Shown here: one piece after another, positions 52,163-61,116 of the stretch | Layout of the letters: each line of letters begins with the position of its first letter | Numbering within the stretch: the first letter of the stretch is position 1 | NCBI GenBank assembly: GCA_934339365.1 | Contig: CAKRHW010000008.1 | Location: 7,385-71,384 of the forward strand | Direction: 5' to 3' | DNA from: an uncultured Lachnospiraceae bacterium | GTDB taxonomy: Bacteria > Bacillota > Clostridia > Lachnospirales > Lachnospiraceae | DNA: 64,000 nt | Notes under the pieces: model-generated | Told to the model about the DNA's origin: nothing | Databases searched by the model: none | Seen by the model: only the letters and a program-made list of their open reading frames with translations | Made by a program: the position numbers and the translations under genes

Positions 52163-54094
52163 ATGTCAGAAAGAGAAATGAGGAAAAAAATGAGATTTTA
52201 TATGCTTGATAACCAGGATTCTTTTGTATACAACCTTGTGGCGTATTTGGAAGAAGAGGGGCAGGAAATTGTAGTAGAAAAGATTGGAAGGCCATTGACT
52301 GCATTAGAAAATGGACAGTGGGACGGAATCATACTTTCTCCGGGACCGGGGAAACCAGAGGATGCAAAGGAAGCAAATGATGTACTAGAACGTTTTGGAG
52401 GGAAAGTCCCTATTTTGGGAGTTTGCCTGGGACATCAGGTAATAGGATATCATTATGGAGGAAAAGTTGTTCATGGATCGTCACCGATGCATGGGAAAAT
52501 ATCAACCATCCGGCATAATGGGAAAGGTCTTTTTTATAACCTTCCGGCACAATATCAGGTGACAAGATATCACTCTCTTGTAATTGACAGTGAACATTTA
52601 CCAGAGGGATTTGAAGTAGATGCTAAGACCGAGGATGGAACAATCATGGCAATCTCACAAAGTACAAAGGAGATTTACGGTGTGCAGTTTCATCCAGAAG
52701 CATTATTAACAGAATATGGACATGAACTGATTCGTAATTTTATATCGATATGCGAAGAACACAAGAAGAAGCAAATGCCGGTAGTTAGAAAGGTAAAGGA
52801 ATACCGGCCTGTTTTTCAGATTTACCAGATGTTAACGGAAGAGGAAAAAAAGGATGCGGCTTTACTAGAGTCTTCACTTGTAAATGAGCTGGGACAATTT
52901 TCAATTCTTGGAAGGAAGTCCTACCATCAAATGGAAAAGAAAAATGGAAAGCTTTATGTAAATGGAGTACGAAAAGAAATAGATTTTGGCGAATATGTGA
53001 AGCAATATTTTGCAGAACATAAACAGGAAAATCCAACGGCATTGCCGCTCTTATCCGGTGCGATTGGCTATTTTAGTTATGACTATGGAAAAGCAGATAC
53101 AGAACAGAATATTCCGGAAAGTATTTTGACTTTTTATGATCAGTTTTGGATTGAAGATTGTAAGGAAAAGGAATTATATTTTGTATCGAATCAAAAATTG
53201 CAGTCCGCACAGGAGGGAATGCAGGAGATTTTAAGCAGGCAGATGGAAATTTCTCACAGACAGCCTGAAAAGTATAAGACAGAGATGTTGTTTGATTTTA
53301 CGAAAAAGGAATATGAGGATGCTATTCAAAGATTGAAACAATATATCATAGATGGAGAGGTCTATATTGCAAATATGACACAGCAGCTAGAAATAAAAAG
53401 TCAGATGGAGCCATTTGCTTTGTATGAAATATTAAGGACTGAGAATCCGTCTCCATTTGGTGGATTTTTGAATTATGGCGGATTCCAGATTGTATGTGCT
53501 TCACCAGAGCGGTTTATGAGGGTAAAAGACCGAATGATAGAGACACGACCGATAAAAGGAACCAGAAAAAGAGGAGCTGATATGGCAGAAGATCAGCAGT
53601 TAAAGGAAGAACTAGTTCATTCAAAAAAAGATAGAAGCGAATTATTAATGATTGTAGATTTAGAACGAAATGACCTGAATAAAATCTGTGAACCTGGAAG
53701 TGTGAAGGTAGAGAATCTTTTTACCGTCGAGTCTTATGCAACGGTGCACCATTTAGTTGCAGAAGTGAAGGGAAAATTGAAAAAAAATGCTGATTTGATT
53801 GATGTAATAGAGGCAACATTTCCGGGCGGTTCGATTACAGGGGCACCTAAACAGAGAGCTATGGAGATTATTGATGAATTAGAACATCATAAACGGGGAA
53901 TTTACACAGGGACAATCGGCTATTTTTCTTTAGATGGAGATATGGATATGAATATTGTGATACGGACAGCTATTTATCAAAATGGAAAATATTGCATTGG
54001 GGCAGGGGGTGGAATTACCTGCGAATCCGAAGAAGAGGCAGAATATGAGGAAACATTGCAGAAGGCCAAAGCATTTATAGAGGCAGTAAAGTAA
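52163..54094 (+). CDS. pabB: Aminodeoxychorismate synthase, fused amidotransferase and synthase (PabA-PabB)
   Basis: 643 residues, bifunctional first enzyme of para-aminobenzoate (folate) synthesis. Residues about 10-200: class I glutamine amidotransferase with LDNQDSFVYNLV, nucleophile Cys88 in GVCLGHQ and His in VQFHPEA. Residues about 220-640: chorismate-binding domain with PIKGTRKRG (the PabB/TrpE-discriminating PIKGT Lys), DLERNDLNKIC, FPGGSITGAPK and IGAGGGIT. The natural family start could be ATG 52190; ATG 52163 has the better AAGGAAAG site. Fusion order PabA-PabB is known in Clostridia. The lyase gene pabC is 6.2 kb downstream rather than adjacent. Confidence 0.93.
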   Translation: MSEREMRKKMRFYMLDNQDSFVYNLVAYLEEEGQEIVVEKIGRPLTALENGQWDGIILSPGPGKPEDAKEANDVLERFGGKVPILGVCLGHQVIGYHYGGKVVHGSSPMHGKISTIRHNGKGLFYNLPAQYQVTRYHSLVIDSEHLPEGFEVDAKTEDGTIMAISQSTKEIYGVQFHPEALLTEYGHELIRNFISICEEHKKKQMPVVRKVKEYRPVFQIYQMLTEEEKKDAALLESSLVNELGQFSILGRKSYHQMEKKNGKLYVNGVRKEIDFGEYVKQYFAEHKQENPTALPLLSGAIGYFSYDYGKADTEQNIPESILTFYDQFWIEDCKEKELYFVSNQKLQSAQEGMQEILSRQMEISHRQPEKYKTEMLFDFTKKEYEDAIQRLKQYIIDGEVYIANMTQQLEIKSQMEPFALYEILRTENPSPFGGFLNYGGFQIVCASPERFMRVKDRMIETRPIKGTRKRGADMAEDQQLKEELVHSKKDRSELLMIVDLERNDLNKICEPGSVKVENLFTVESYATVHHLVAEVKGKLKKNADLIDVIEATFPGGSITGAPKQRAMEIIDELEHHKRGIYTGTIGYFSLDGDMDMNIVIRTAIYQNGKYCIGAGGGITCESEEEAEYEETLQKAKAFIEAVK

Positions 54095-54215
54095 TAGAGA
54101 AAAGAATTACCAAATATTACTTGTATCTTTTGAAGACAGCTTATGTTATGATCTTGCTGTAACAAAAAAGAAATAGTTACGAAATAAAAATGTAACTTTT
54201 GAAATGGAGGTCAAA

Positions 54216-54932
54216 ATGAAGAAGCTACTTATAGGTACAGCAGTAACAGTATTAGGATTGACAGGATGTTTTGGTATGTCTGCAAAGGCAGCGGAAAATC
54301 AATGTTTACAAAGAGTCATTGTTCTTAATGGAAATCAGACTGTAGATTGTCAGGATACAGATTGCCAGAAAATATTAGGAAACTGTCAGGAGAATGGAAA
54401 TTACAATATTGCCGATATTTGTGAGAAACTTGGTCAATGTGATATCTCTGGAATTCAGAATATTTTATGTGGCAATCAAAAACCAGAAAATCAGAAACCA
54501 GAAAACCAGCAGCCGGAAAACCAGAAACCGGAAAATCAGAAGCCGGAACAGGCAGACAAAACATTTGCAAGACAGGTTGCAGATTTGGTTAATGAGGAGA
54601 GAGCAAAGGCTGGATTGGAAGCGGTAACAGTGGATGAGAAGATAGAATCGGCAGCATTGGTAAGAGCAAAAGAAATTGAGCTGTCTTTTTCACATACAAG
54701 ACCAGATGGAAGAAGCTTTAGCACAGTATTAACAGAAAATGGTATTTCGTTTCAGAGCTCAGGAGAAAATATTGCATGGGGACAATCATCACCAGAAGAA
54801 GTAATGAATGGATGGATGAATAGTAGTGGACATAGAGCGAATATTCTGAATCCTGATTTTAAGAAAATCGGAGTGGGATTCTATCAGAATCAGGCAGGAA
54901 GAAAGTTTTGGACACAATTATTTGTGAAATAA
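54216..54932 (+). CDS. Secreted CAP-domain (SCP/PR1-like) protein
   Basis: About 238 residues from ATG 54216 (GGAGG five bases upstream). Signal peptide (1-27, ending SAKAA), a Cys-rich region with six Cys (QCLQRV, VDCQDTDCQ, GNCQEN, DICEKLGQCD, ILCGNQ), a short repeat linker of ENQKPENQKP units, and a CAP domain (about 115-238) with VADLVNEERAKAGLEAV, ELSFSHTRPDG, SSGENIAWG, MNSSGHRANILN and KKIGVGFY. Resembles B. subtilis YkwD-type proteins. Function unknown; cell-wall or host interaction roles are known for relatives. Confidence 0.85.
   Translation: MKKLLIGTAVTVLGLTGCFGMSAKAAENQCLQRVIVLNGNQTVDCQDTDCQKILGNCQENGNYNIADICEKLGQCDISGIQNILCGNQKPENQKPENQQPENQKPENQKPEQADKTFARQVADLVNEERAKAGLEAVTVDEKIESAALVRAKEIELSFSHTRPDGRSFSTVLTENGISFQSSGENIAWGQSSPEEVMNGWMNSSGHRANILNPDFKKIGVGFYQNQAGRKFWTQLFVK
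54478..54549 (+). repeat. Short coding repeat (NQKPE units)
   Basis: About six near-identical 15-base units encode NQKPE or NQQPE in the linker of the CAP protein. Prone to copy-number change. Confidence 0.8.
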
Positions 54933-54997
54933 AAAAAGTTATGTATCTTCTTATGGAAGAGACGATCATCTTATTAGTCACATAAGGAAAATGGCTG

Positions 54998-55042
54998 AAA
55001 AAGACGTTAGATTCAGAAACATCGAATTTAACGTCTTTTTTT
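54998..55042 (+). terminator. Terminator after the CAP-domain gene
   Basis: AAGACGTTAGATTC pairs with GAATTTAACGTCTT, one G-T pair, flanked by A-run and T7. Confidence 0.85.
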
Positions 55043-55100
55043 CTGCAATATAATTTGCTAAAATAATGTTAAATCTATCAGGTGGGAAAGAAGGGATGGA

Positions 55101-56465
55101 ATGGATTATAAAAATATCGCAAAAGAAATTTATGAGAATATTGGTGGTAAGCAGAACATAGTATCTGCAACGCATTGTGTGACAAGACTCAGACTGGTTG
55201 TGAAAGACAATACCAGGTGCAAAAAAGAGGTACTTGAAAATATACAGGAAGTAAAGGGGGTTTTTGAAGCATCTGGTCAGTTGCAGATTATTCTTGGAAC
55301 GGGTATCGTCAATAAAGTCTTTGAGGAATTTATTAATATTGCAGGAATGAAAGCGGTTAGTCAGGAAGAAGTGAAGCAGGAAGTAATGGCAAAACAAAAC
55401 ATCTTCAGGAAAATGATTCAGATATTAGGTGATGTTTTTGTACCGATTATTCCTGCAATTGTGGCGAGTGGATTATTAATGGGGCTGCTAGAGGGATTAA
55501 GTAAAGTATTTCCGAATATGCAGAATTCTGGCTTTTATACAATCATTCATCTTTTTAGCAATGCAGCATTTGTATTTTTGCCGATATTAATAGCAATTAG
55601 TGCAGCGAAGACATTCGGTGGGAATGTGTATCTTGGTGCAGTGATTGGAATGATTATGATTCATACGGATTTACTCAGTGCATGGTCCGTATCTACAGCG
55701 GAGTCGATTCCGACAGCAAGTGCATGGTTTGGTCTTTATCAGATTAAACTGGTAGGATATCAGGGGCATGTGATTCCAGTTGTGATTGCAGTCTGGTTCA
55801 TGAGTAAATTAGAGAAAAAATTACATAAAATCGTACCGGAGATGCTGGATTTATTTATTACACCATTGGTAACAGTACTTGTTACAGGATATTGTACATT
55901 AACAATTTTTGGACCGGTATTTTCATGGCTTGAAAATGGTGTTTTGCGTGGAGTGCAGACACTGATTAGTTTTCCATTTGGAATTGGCTCGGCACTTGCA
56001 GGAGCTGTTTATGCACCAACTGTAGTGGCAGGAGTTCATCATATGTACAATGCTCTGGAGGCTGGTTTGATTAGTGCAAATGGAATAGATACCTGGATGC
56101 CGATTGCGACGGCAGCAAATGTAGCACAGGGAGCAGCGGCACTTGCCCTTGCGTTAAAGACAAAAAACCAGAAATTAAAAAGCGTGGCACTGCCCGCTTC
56201 TCTGTCAGCCTTTCTTGGAATTACAGAACCGGCTATTTTTGGAGTGAATTTAAGATATATTCAATGCTTTATAGCAGGATGTATAGGAGGTGCAGCAGGA
56301 GGACTGGTAGCAGGAATAACAGGAATTGGTTCCACAGCCTATGGGATAACCGGATTATTTGGATATTTGATTACGACAGATTATGTGATTCCTTATACAA
56401 TGGTTATGGTTGTTGCAGCAGCAGTAGCATTTGTTTTTTCATGGGTGCTGGCAAAAAAAGAATAA
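55101..56465 (+). CDS. PTS sugar permease, EIIBC (sucrose/beta-glucoside type)
   Basis: 454 residues. EIIB domain 1-85, phosphorylated Cys in SATHCVTRLRLVV; EIIC domain about 105-454 with ten helices, including VPIIPAIVASGLLMGLLEG, GGNVYLGAVIGMIM, VVAGVHHMYNALEAGLI and LGITEPAIFGVN. It imports and phosphorylates a sugar, probably a disaccharide. No EIIA domain, hydrolase or regulator lies nearby, so it must borrow an EIIA from elsewhere. It stands between a terminator and an ABC set. Confidence 0.9.
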   Translation: MDYKNIAKEIYENIGGKQNIVSATHCVTRLRLVVKDNTRCKKEVLENIQEVKGVFEASGQLQIILGTGIVNKVFEEFINIAGMKAVSQEEVKQEVMAKQNIFRKMIQILGDVFVPIIPAIVASGLLMGLLEGLSKVFPNMQNSGFYTIIHLFSNAAFVFLPILIAISAAKTFGGNVYLGAVIGMIMIHTDLLSAWSVSTAESIPTASAWFGLYQIKLVGYQGHVIPVVIAVWFMSKLEKKLHKIVPEMLDLFITPLVTVLVTGYCTLTIFGPVFSWLENGVLRGVQTLISFPFGIGSALAGAVYAPTVVAGVHHMYNALEAGLISANGIDTWMPIATAANVAQGAAALALALKTKNQKLKSVALPASLSAFLGITEPAIFGVNLRYIQCFIAGCIGGAAGGLVAGITGIGSTAYGITGLFGYLITTDYVIPYTMVMVVAAAVAFVFSWVLAKKE

Positions 56466-56482
56466 TTAGGAGAAAAATATAA

Positions 56483-57118
56483 GTGAAAAAGAGAAAGATA
56501 AAAATAGTGATAATAGGAATTCTTTGTATTGGCCTCATAGGAACAGGATTATATTTCTGGAATCCGGCAAAAGCAAAACCAGAAAGGGTAACATTTCGTT
56601 ATTTAGATTTTAAAAAAGTTACAAAGAAAGATGTAGAATGTATCAAAAATATGACAGAAGATGAATGGAGTGAGGCAGGTTGCATGCCGCTCTCAACAGA
56701 ATGGCAATCAGATGAAACAGACTATGGATATGTTTTTGAAATTGATTATGCAGTGCACATTGATACCATATTTGAAGAAAAAAGTTGCAGGGTAAGTTCG
56801 GAGGTTGAAATCGAGGGAGAACTAAAAAATTATTTATTTTGTTACGAAGCTTTTCCGGATGAACCGTTTAATACAGATCCAGAGTGTATAGGAAGATATA
56901 TTGTGACGGTATATGGGATTACCAAAGGAAAAAGTAAAGAAGAATTGCAAAAGTTAATAGATAATGTAACATTGCATTTAAAGATTCAGAATGCCAATAC
57001 ATTGCAGGTGAAACAGAAAACTATTTCATATCATGGATTTACTCCAAAATTGATTGTGGAAGATGGAAGGGAATCTGGAATTTTAGATACTATAAAAGAG
57101 GTAAAAGAGAAAAAATGA
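56483..57118 (+). CDS. Membrane-anchored extracytoplasmic protein of unknown function
   Basis: 211 residues from GTG 56483 (AGGAG 11 bases upstream). N-terminal helix (about 7-27, IVIIGILCIGLIGTGLYFW) and an outer domain with four Cys (VECIKN, AGCMPL, KSCRVS, FCYEAF and PECIGR region), mixed alpha/beta by composition. No family recognised. The stop overlaps the ABC ATPase start by 4 bases, so it is a fixed part of this exporter, perhaps a substrate-sensing or immunity partner. Confidence 0.65.
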   Translation: MKKRKIKIVIIGILCIGLIGTGLYFWNPAKAKPERVTFRYLDFKKVTKKDVECIKNMTEDEWSEAGCMPLSTEWQSDETDYGYVFEIDYAVHIDTIFEEKSCRVSSEVEIEGELKNYLFCYEAFPDEPFNTDPECIGRYIVTVYGITKGKSKEELQKLIDNVTLHLKIQNANTLQVKQKTISYHGFTPKLIVEDGRESGILDTIKEVKEKK

Positions 57119-57783
57119 GTTTTATCAGTGTAAAGGAAATATCTAAAGAGTATTTACAGGGAAAAGAAAAGAACAGAGTATTAGATCATGTAAGTCTAGA
57201 AGTGGAGCAGGGTGAATTTCTTGCAATTACAGGTGAATCAGGAGCAGGAAAATCAACATTACTGAATGTGATTAGCACCATTGATCAGGTTAGTGAAGGA
57301 TGCATTGAGTATAATGGAACAAGGATTGATCATTTATCGCAGAAAGATGCAGCTAAATTAAGGTTAGAGCAGTTTGGTTTTGTATTCCAGAAATATTATC
57401 TTATGCCCAATCTGAATGTATATGATAATATTGTACTTCCTATGATAATGGCAAAAAGAAATATAGAGGAAGCATATTTAAAGGAAATAGCAATATTATT
57501 AGAGATTGAGAATCAGATTTATAAAATGCCCGATGAATTATCAGGAGGTCAGCAGCAAAGAGTAGCGATTGCAAGGGCATTGTTACATCATCCCAAAGTG
57601 ATTTTTGCGGATGAACCGACAGGGAATCTAGACAGTAGAAATGGACAGATTGTTTTTGAATTGTTAAAACAATGTGCTCATAAATACAAACAGACCGTTT
57701 TTTTTGTTACCCATAATAAGGAATTAGCAGAAAGTACGGATCGAAAAATTGTATTAAGGGATGGTGCTATTGTTGAAAAATAA
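57115..57783 (+). CDS. ABC transporter ATPase (MacB/LolD type)
   Basis: 222 residues. Walker A GESGAGKST, Q-loop FVFQKYYLMPNL, signature LSGGQQQRVAIARA, Walker B VIFADEPTGNLD, switch VTHN. It overlaps both neighbours, so the three genes form one unit. Confidence 0.9.
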   Translation: MSFISVKEISKEYLQGKEKNRVLDHVSLEVEQGEFLAITGESGAGKSTLLNVISTIDQVSEGCIEYNGTRIDHLSQKDAAKLRLEQFGFVFQKYYLMPNLNVYDNIVLPMIMAKRNIEEAYLKEIAILLEIENQIYKMPDELSGGQQQRVAIARALLHHPKVIFADEPTGNLDSRNGQIVFELLKQCAHKYKQTVFFVTHNKELAESTDRKIVLRDGAIVEK

Positions 57784-60244
57784 GTCAAATGAAAAAATGA
57801 TAAAAAAATGTTTGTTTTCAAAAGTTAGTTATAGCCGTTTTCTCTTTTTTATTTGTTTTATCTGTATCTTTATTTTTTCGATGTATGTAATGGTATATCA
57901 GGCAGAAAAGCAAAATTATATTACATTAGCTGTAGAAGAAACAGGAGAATATGATTATCTTTTTAAAGTTGCGACGAAAGAACAACAAAGTGTAATGGAA
58001 AAAGAAAATTATATAAAGAAGCTAAATGTTGCAGAGATTGAACCTGGAATTGTGGAAAAACGTGAAGTGGTATGTGAATATATGGATGAAGATAGTTGGA
58101 AAAATTCTGATCTCCATCTGCAGACGGGTGAGTTTCCTAAGAAAGAAGATGAAATCGCTGTAGAAAAATGGTTTCTTACACAGATTGGGATTACAACGGA
58201 GGATGTGATTGGTACCGAAATAAAGATATATGACAAGGATAAGAAATCATATGCAAAAAAAAGAATTACAGGAACTATTACGAATTTGAATACCAAGTCA
58301 CAGGAAGAACAAGGAACAGAGGGACTTCCATATATTCTGTTAAACAGAAAATTCCACCAGAAAACAGGGGAAAGTGGATATCGAAATATCTATGTGGTAG
58401 ATAAACAACCTCAAAAAGCAGAAAGTCATTTTGAAACATTAAAGAAAAAGGCGGAGAAAAAAGGGGATGTAAATGCCAGGTTTAATGAAGCTTTGTATGT
58501 TGCAAGAGGGTATGGAGAAAATGCCATTATATTATATTTAACAAATTATGTGATGTTTCTTTTTCTGGTGATTATAATGGGAATTTTTATGATTATGATG
58601 GTAAATAGTGTAATGGCACTTTATATGAAGAGTCAGAAAGATGCAGTCAGCATATTGAAATTAGTTGGAGCACCAATAAAAATGTTGTCTGTAACAGTAA
58701 GAAAATATATTGGAAAAATCCTCTTGGCAGGTGGTATTTCCGGAGCAATTACGTCGGTAGTGCTTTTTCATTTTTTTCAATATATATCAGGAAAGTATTT
58801 TGGAAACTCTGAAAGTTTAGGCACGCATATACCGTTTGGCTGGATGGGAGCAGCAATTGTTGTTTGCCTTTTTACAGCAGAATATATTATCACAGACAAA
58901 TTTAAAATAATAGAAAAAAGGACTGCGTATCAGGTGGTTTCAGAAATTGGAGATGATGAAGGAAAAGGGAAGAGGCCACATTTTGGGACATTATTTACGA
59001 ACAGAAGATTCTGTAAATTAAAAATGGCATTTAGAAATATCAGGGCAAGTAAGTGGCAGAAGATAAGTTTAATTTTGTGTATTAGTTTTTCAGTGGCATG
59101 TGTATCCATTCTTGGAGCACAGGTAAAACGGGTACAAAATACAGCAGATAATAATGATGGATATCAATATGAGATAAAAATGCAGGACGCTTATATGGAT
59201 GGAAAAATAGTAGAAGCTTCGTGCCGGCAAAATAATCTTTTAAAAATATGTAGCCAATATCATATCACGCCTTTTTTGAATGAATACCAATATAGCACAG
59301 GATTTAAATTAAAGAAAAAATATCTGACCGAAGAATATAGAAAAATGCTAAGCAAAGATGTTGTGAAAAAACAAGAATTAGATTTCGGGCAGACATATGT
59401 GGAACAGTCAATTGCTGTTATGGGTTATTCAGATGAAATGTTAAAAGAACTTGGAAAGAAAAATGGATGTGAGATTCCAAAGCTGAAAAAAGGAGAAGGA
59501 ATTTTTCTACAAAGGACTGTAAATGGAAATAATACAGGATCTGTTGCCTTAAAACCATTAACAGGCGACTCTTTTTCGCTAACGGGAAATCCTAAAACAG
59601 ATAAGCATGGAAATGTAATTAGTGAGGATATGAATATCAAGGTTGTTGGTTCTGTAAAAAATGCATGCGTATATCCGGATGTGAATGAAAATTATTTATT
59701 ATTAATTGTAAGCAGGGATACCTATAATGATTTATATAATGAGAGTAATTTATATAGTTTTTATTTTACTACCAGCCAACAGGAAGGTGTTCAGAAAATA
59801 AAAGAAGAAGTAGCAGGCTGTAGTTTTATAAAATTCATAGATCATCAGGAGGAAATCAGGCAGACAAAAAAGAATTATTATCAGTCTTTGATGATATATA
59901 GTGCTATTTTTGTGTGTGCATTGTTAGGAATTTTTATTAATATTTGTTTATTGTGGATTTTTGAATTAAAGACGAAAAAATATGAGAGGACACTTATGAA
60001 TTATTTAGGCATTTCCGGGAAGGTTCAATATCAGATTTTTGTCATAGAAATCACCATTATTTATCTGATAGGATTGATTCTTGGAATTGCAATTACTAAG
60101 GGGATTATTTATCTGTTACATACGATTGTTATCATGGATCATAATAATTTATCGTCACAAATGCTTGTCATTTGCAGTGGATTAGTGGCAACAAGTTATT
60201 TAGGTTCGATTTATGTCGGATATAAAAAAATGAAATATAATTAA
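57761..60244 (+). CDS. Large ABC permease with two FtsX-type domains
   Basis: 827 residues. A helix near 25-47 (FLFFICFICIFIFSMYVMVY), outer domain of about 200 residues, three helices (about 262-380) forming the first FtsX block (MVNSVMALYMKSQKDAVSIL), a second N-terminal helix near 440, another outer domain, and three C-terminal helices. This long single-chain type is typical of antimicrobial-peptide resistance or export systems (BceB/YtrF-like). The start is uncertain: ATG 57761 overlaps the ATPase by 23 bases; TTG 57773 and ATG 57797 are alternatives. No two-component system is adjacent. Confidence 0.8.
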   Translation: MVLLLKNKSNEKMIKKCLFSKVSYSRFLFFICFICIFIFSMYVMVYQAEKQNYITLAVEETGEYDYLFKVATKEQQSVMEKENYIKKLNVAEIEPGIVEKREVVCEYMDEDSWKNSDLHLQTGEFPKKEDEIAVEKWFLTQIGITTEDVIGTEIKIYDKDKKSYAKKRITGTITNLNTKSQEEQGTEGLPYILLNRKFHQKTGESGYRNIYVVDKQPQKAESHFETLKKKAEKKGDVNARFNEALYVARGYGENAIILYLTNYVMFLFLVIIMGIFMIMMVNSVMALYMKSQKDAVSILKLVGAPIKMLSVTVRKYIGKILLAGGISGAITSVVLFHFFQYISGKYFGNSESLGTHIPFGWMGAAIVVCLFTAEYIITDKFKIIEKRTAYQVVSEIGDDEGKGKRPHFGTLFTNRRFCKLKMAFRNIRASKWQKISLILCISFSVACVSILGAQVKRVQNTADNNDGYQYEIKMQDAYMDGKIVEASCRQNNLLKICSQYHITPFLNEYQYSTGFKLKKKYLTEEYRKMLSKDVVKKQELDFGQTYVEQSIAVMGYSDEMLKELGKKNGCEIPKLKKGEGIFLQRTVNGNNTGSVALKPLTGDSFSLTGNPKTDKHGNVISEDMNIKVVGSVKNACVYPDVNENYLLLIVSRDTYNDLYNESNLYSFYFTTSQQEGVQKIKEEVAGCSFIKFIDHQEEIRQTKKNYYQSLMIYSAIFVCALLGIFINICLLWIFELKTKKYERTLMNYLGISGKVQYQIFVIEITIIYLIGLILGIAITKGIIYLLHTIVIMDHNNLSSQMLVICSGLVATSYLGSIYVGYKKMKYN

Positions 60245-60245
60245 G

Positions 60246-60284
60246 AAAAAGGTGTATGAGAATAGAAAATCATACACCTTTTTT
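60246..60284 (+). terminator. Terminator after the large permease gene
   Basis: AAAAAGGTGTATGA (60246-60259) pairs perfectly with TCATACACCTTTTT (60270-60283). Confidence 0.9.
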
Positions 60285-60311
60285 GACAAAACAGGGGGAA
60301 TATGATATACA
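60283..60311 (+). promoter_or_regulatory. Promoter of pabC and the reductase gene
   Basis: TTGACA (60283-60288), 17-base spacer, TATACA (60306-60311). The -35 element starts within the T-run of the terminator. Confidence 0.72.
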
Positions 60312-60337
60312 TGGTGGAAGAAAGGTTGGTATAATGA

Positions 60338-61066
60338 ATGAAAATAGAACTTGATGATGGATTTTATTTTGGAATTGGTGCATTTGAAACGATTTGTATG
60401 AAGAATGGAATACCGGTTTTATTAGAGAAACATCTTGTACGGTTAAGTGAATCGCTTGATTTTATGGGCTTGAAGAGGAAAATCACAAGGGAAGATGTTT
60501 TTTCTTATATCCATAAATTAGGTGACAGTGAGAAAGTGGGGAAAAGAATCTTAAAGGTGGCTGTTTCGGAGGAGAATACGATTTTTTCTACAAGGGATCA
60601 TCACTATACAGAGGAAATGTATCAAAAAGGATTTCAGGTGTGTATCAGCAAATGGCGCAGGAATGAGACGTCTCCATTTGTTTCTCATAAAATTCTAAAT
60701 CATGCAGAAAATATAATAGGAAAACGGCAGGCTGCATTAGAGAATCAGGATGAATTACTTTTTTTGAATACAGAAGGTTTTGTAAGTGAGGGAAGCTGTA
60801 GCAATATTTTTTTTGTAAAAGGAAAGCAGCTGATTACGCCGTCTCTTGACTGTGGACTTTTACCGGGAGTGATGAGGAATACCATCTGTGAAGGTGAGGA
60901 TGTAGAAGAGAGGAAGATATCTTTAGAAGAAATCGGAGAGTTCGATGAATGTTTTCTGACGAATTCGATTATGGGAATTATGAGTGTTAATGCAATCGGA
61001 AATCATTTTTTTGTGAAGAGAGAGAGAACAGAACAATTGCAGGAAAAATATCGAAAATTTTTCTAA
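60338..61066 (+). CDS. pabC: Aminodeoxychorismate lyase (class IV PLP enzyme)
   Basis: 242 residues. Converts aminodeoxychorismate to para-aminobenzoate and pyruvate. Class IV landmarks are GIGAFETICMKNG, the PLP Lys in SHKILNHAENIIGKRQA, EGFVSEGSCSNIFFVKG and LLPGVMRN. Related branched-chain or D-amino-acid transaminases look similar, but length and the pabAB gene in the same window favour PabC. GAAAGG lies 10 bases before ATG 60338. The stop overlaps a possible start of the reductase gene (TAATGA). Confidence 0.85.
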   Translation: MKIELDDGFYFGIGAFETICMKNGIPVLLEKHLVRLSESLDFMGLKRKITREDVFSYIHKLGDSEKVGKRILKVAVSEENTIFSTRDHHYTEEMYQKGFQVCISKWRRNETSPFVSHKILNHAENIIGKRQAALENQDELLFLNTEGFVSEGSCSNIFFVKGKQLITPSLDCGLLPGVMRNTICEGEDVEERKISLEEIGEFDECFLTNSIMGIMSVNAIGNHFFVKRERTEQLQEKYRKFF

Positions 61067-61116
61067 TGAAAAAGGATGGAGGAGAAAAGAAGAAAGAAGA
61101 AAGGAAGAGTGAAAAT

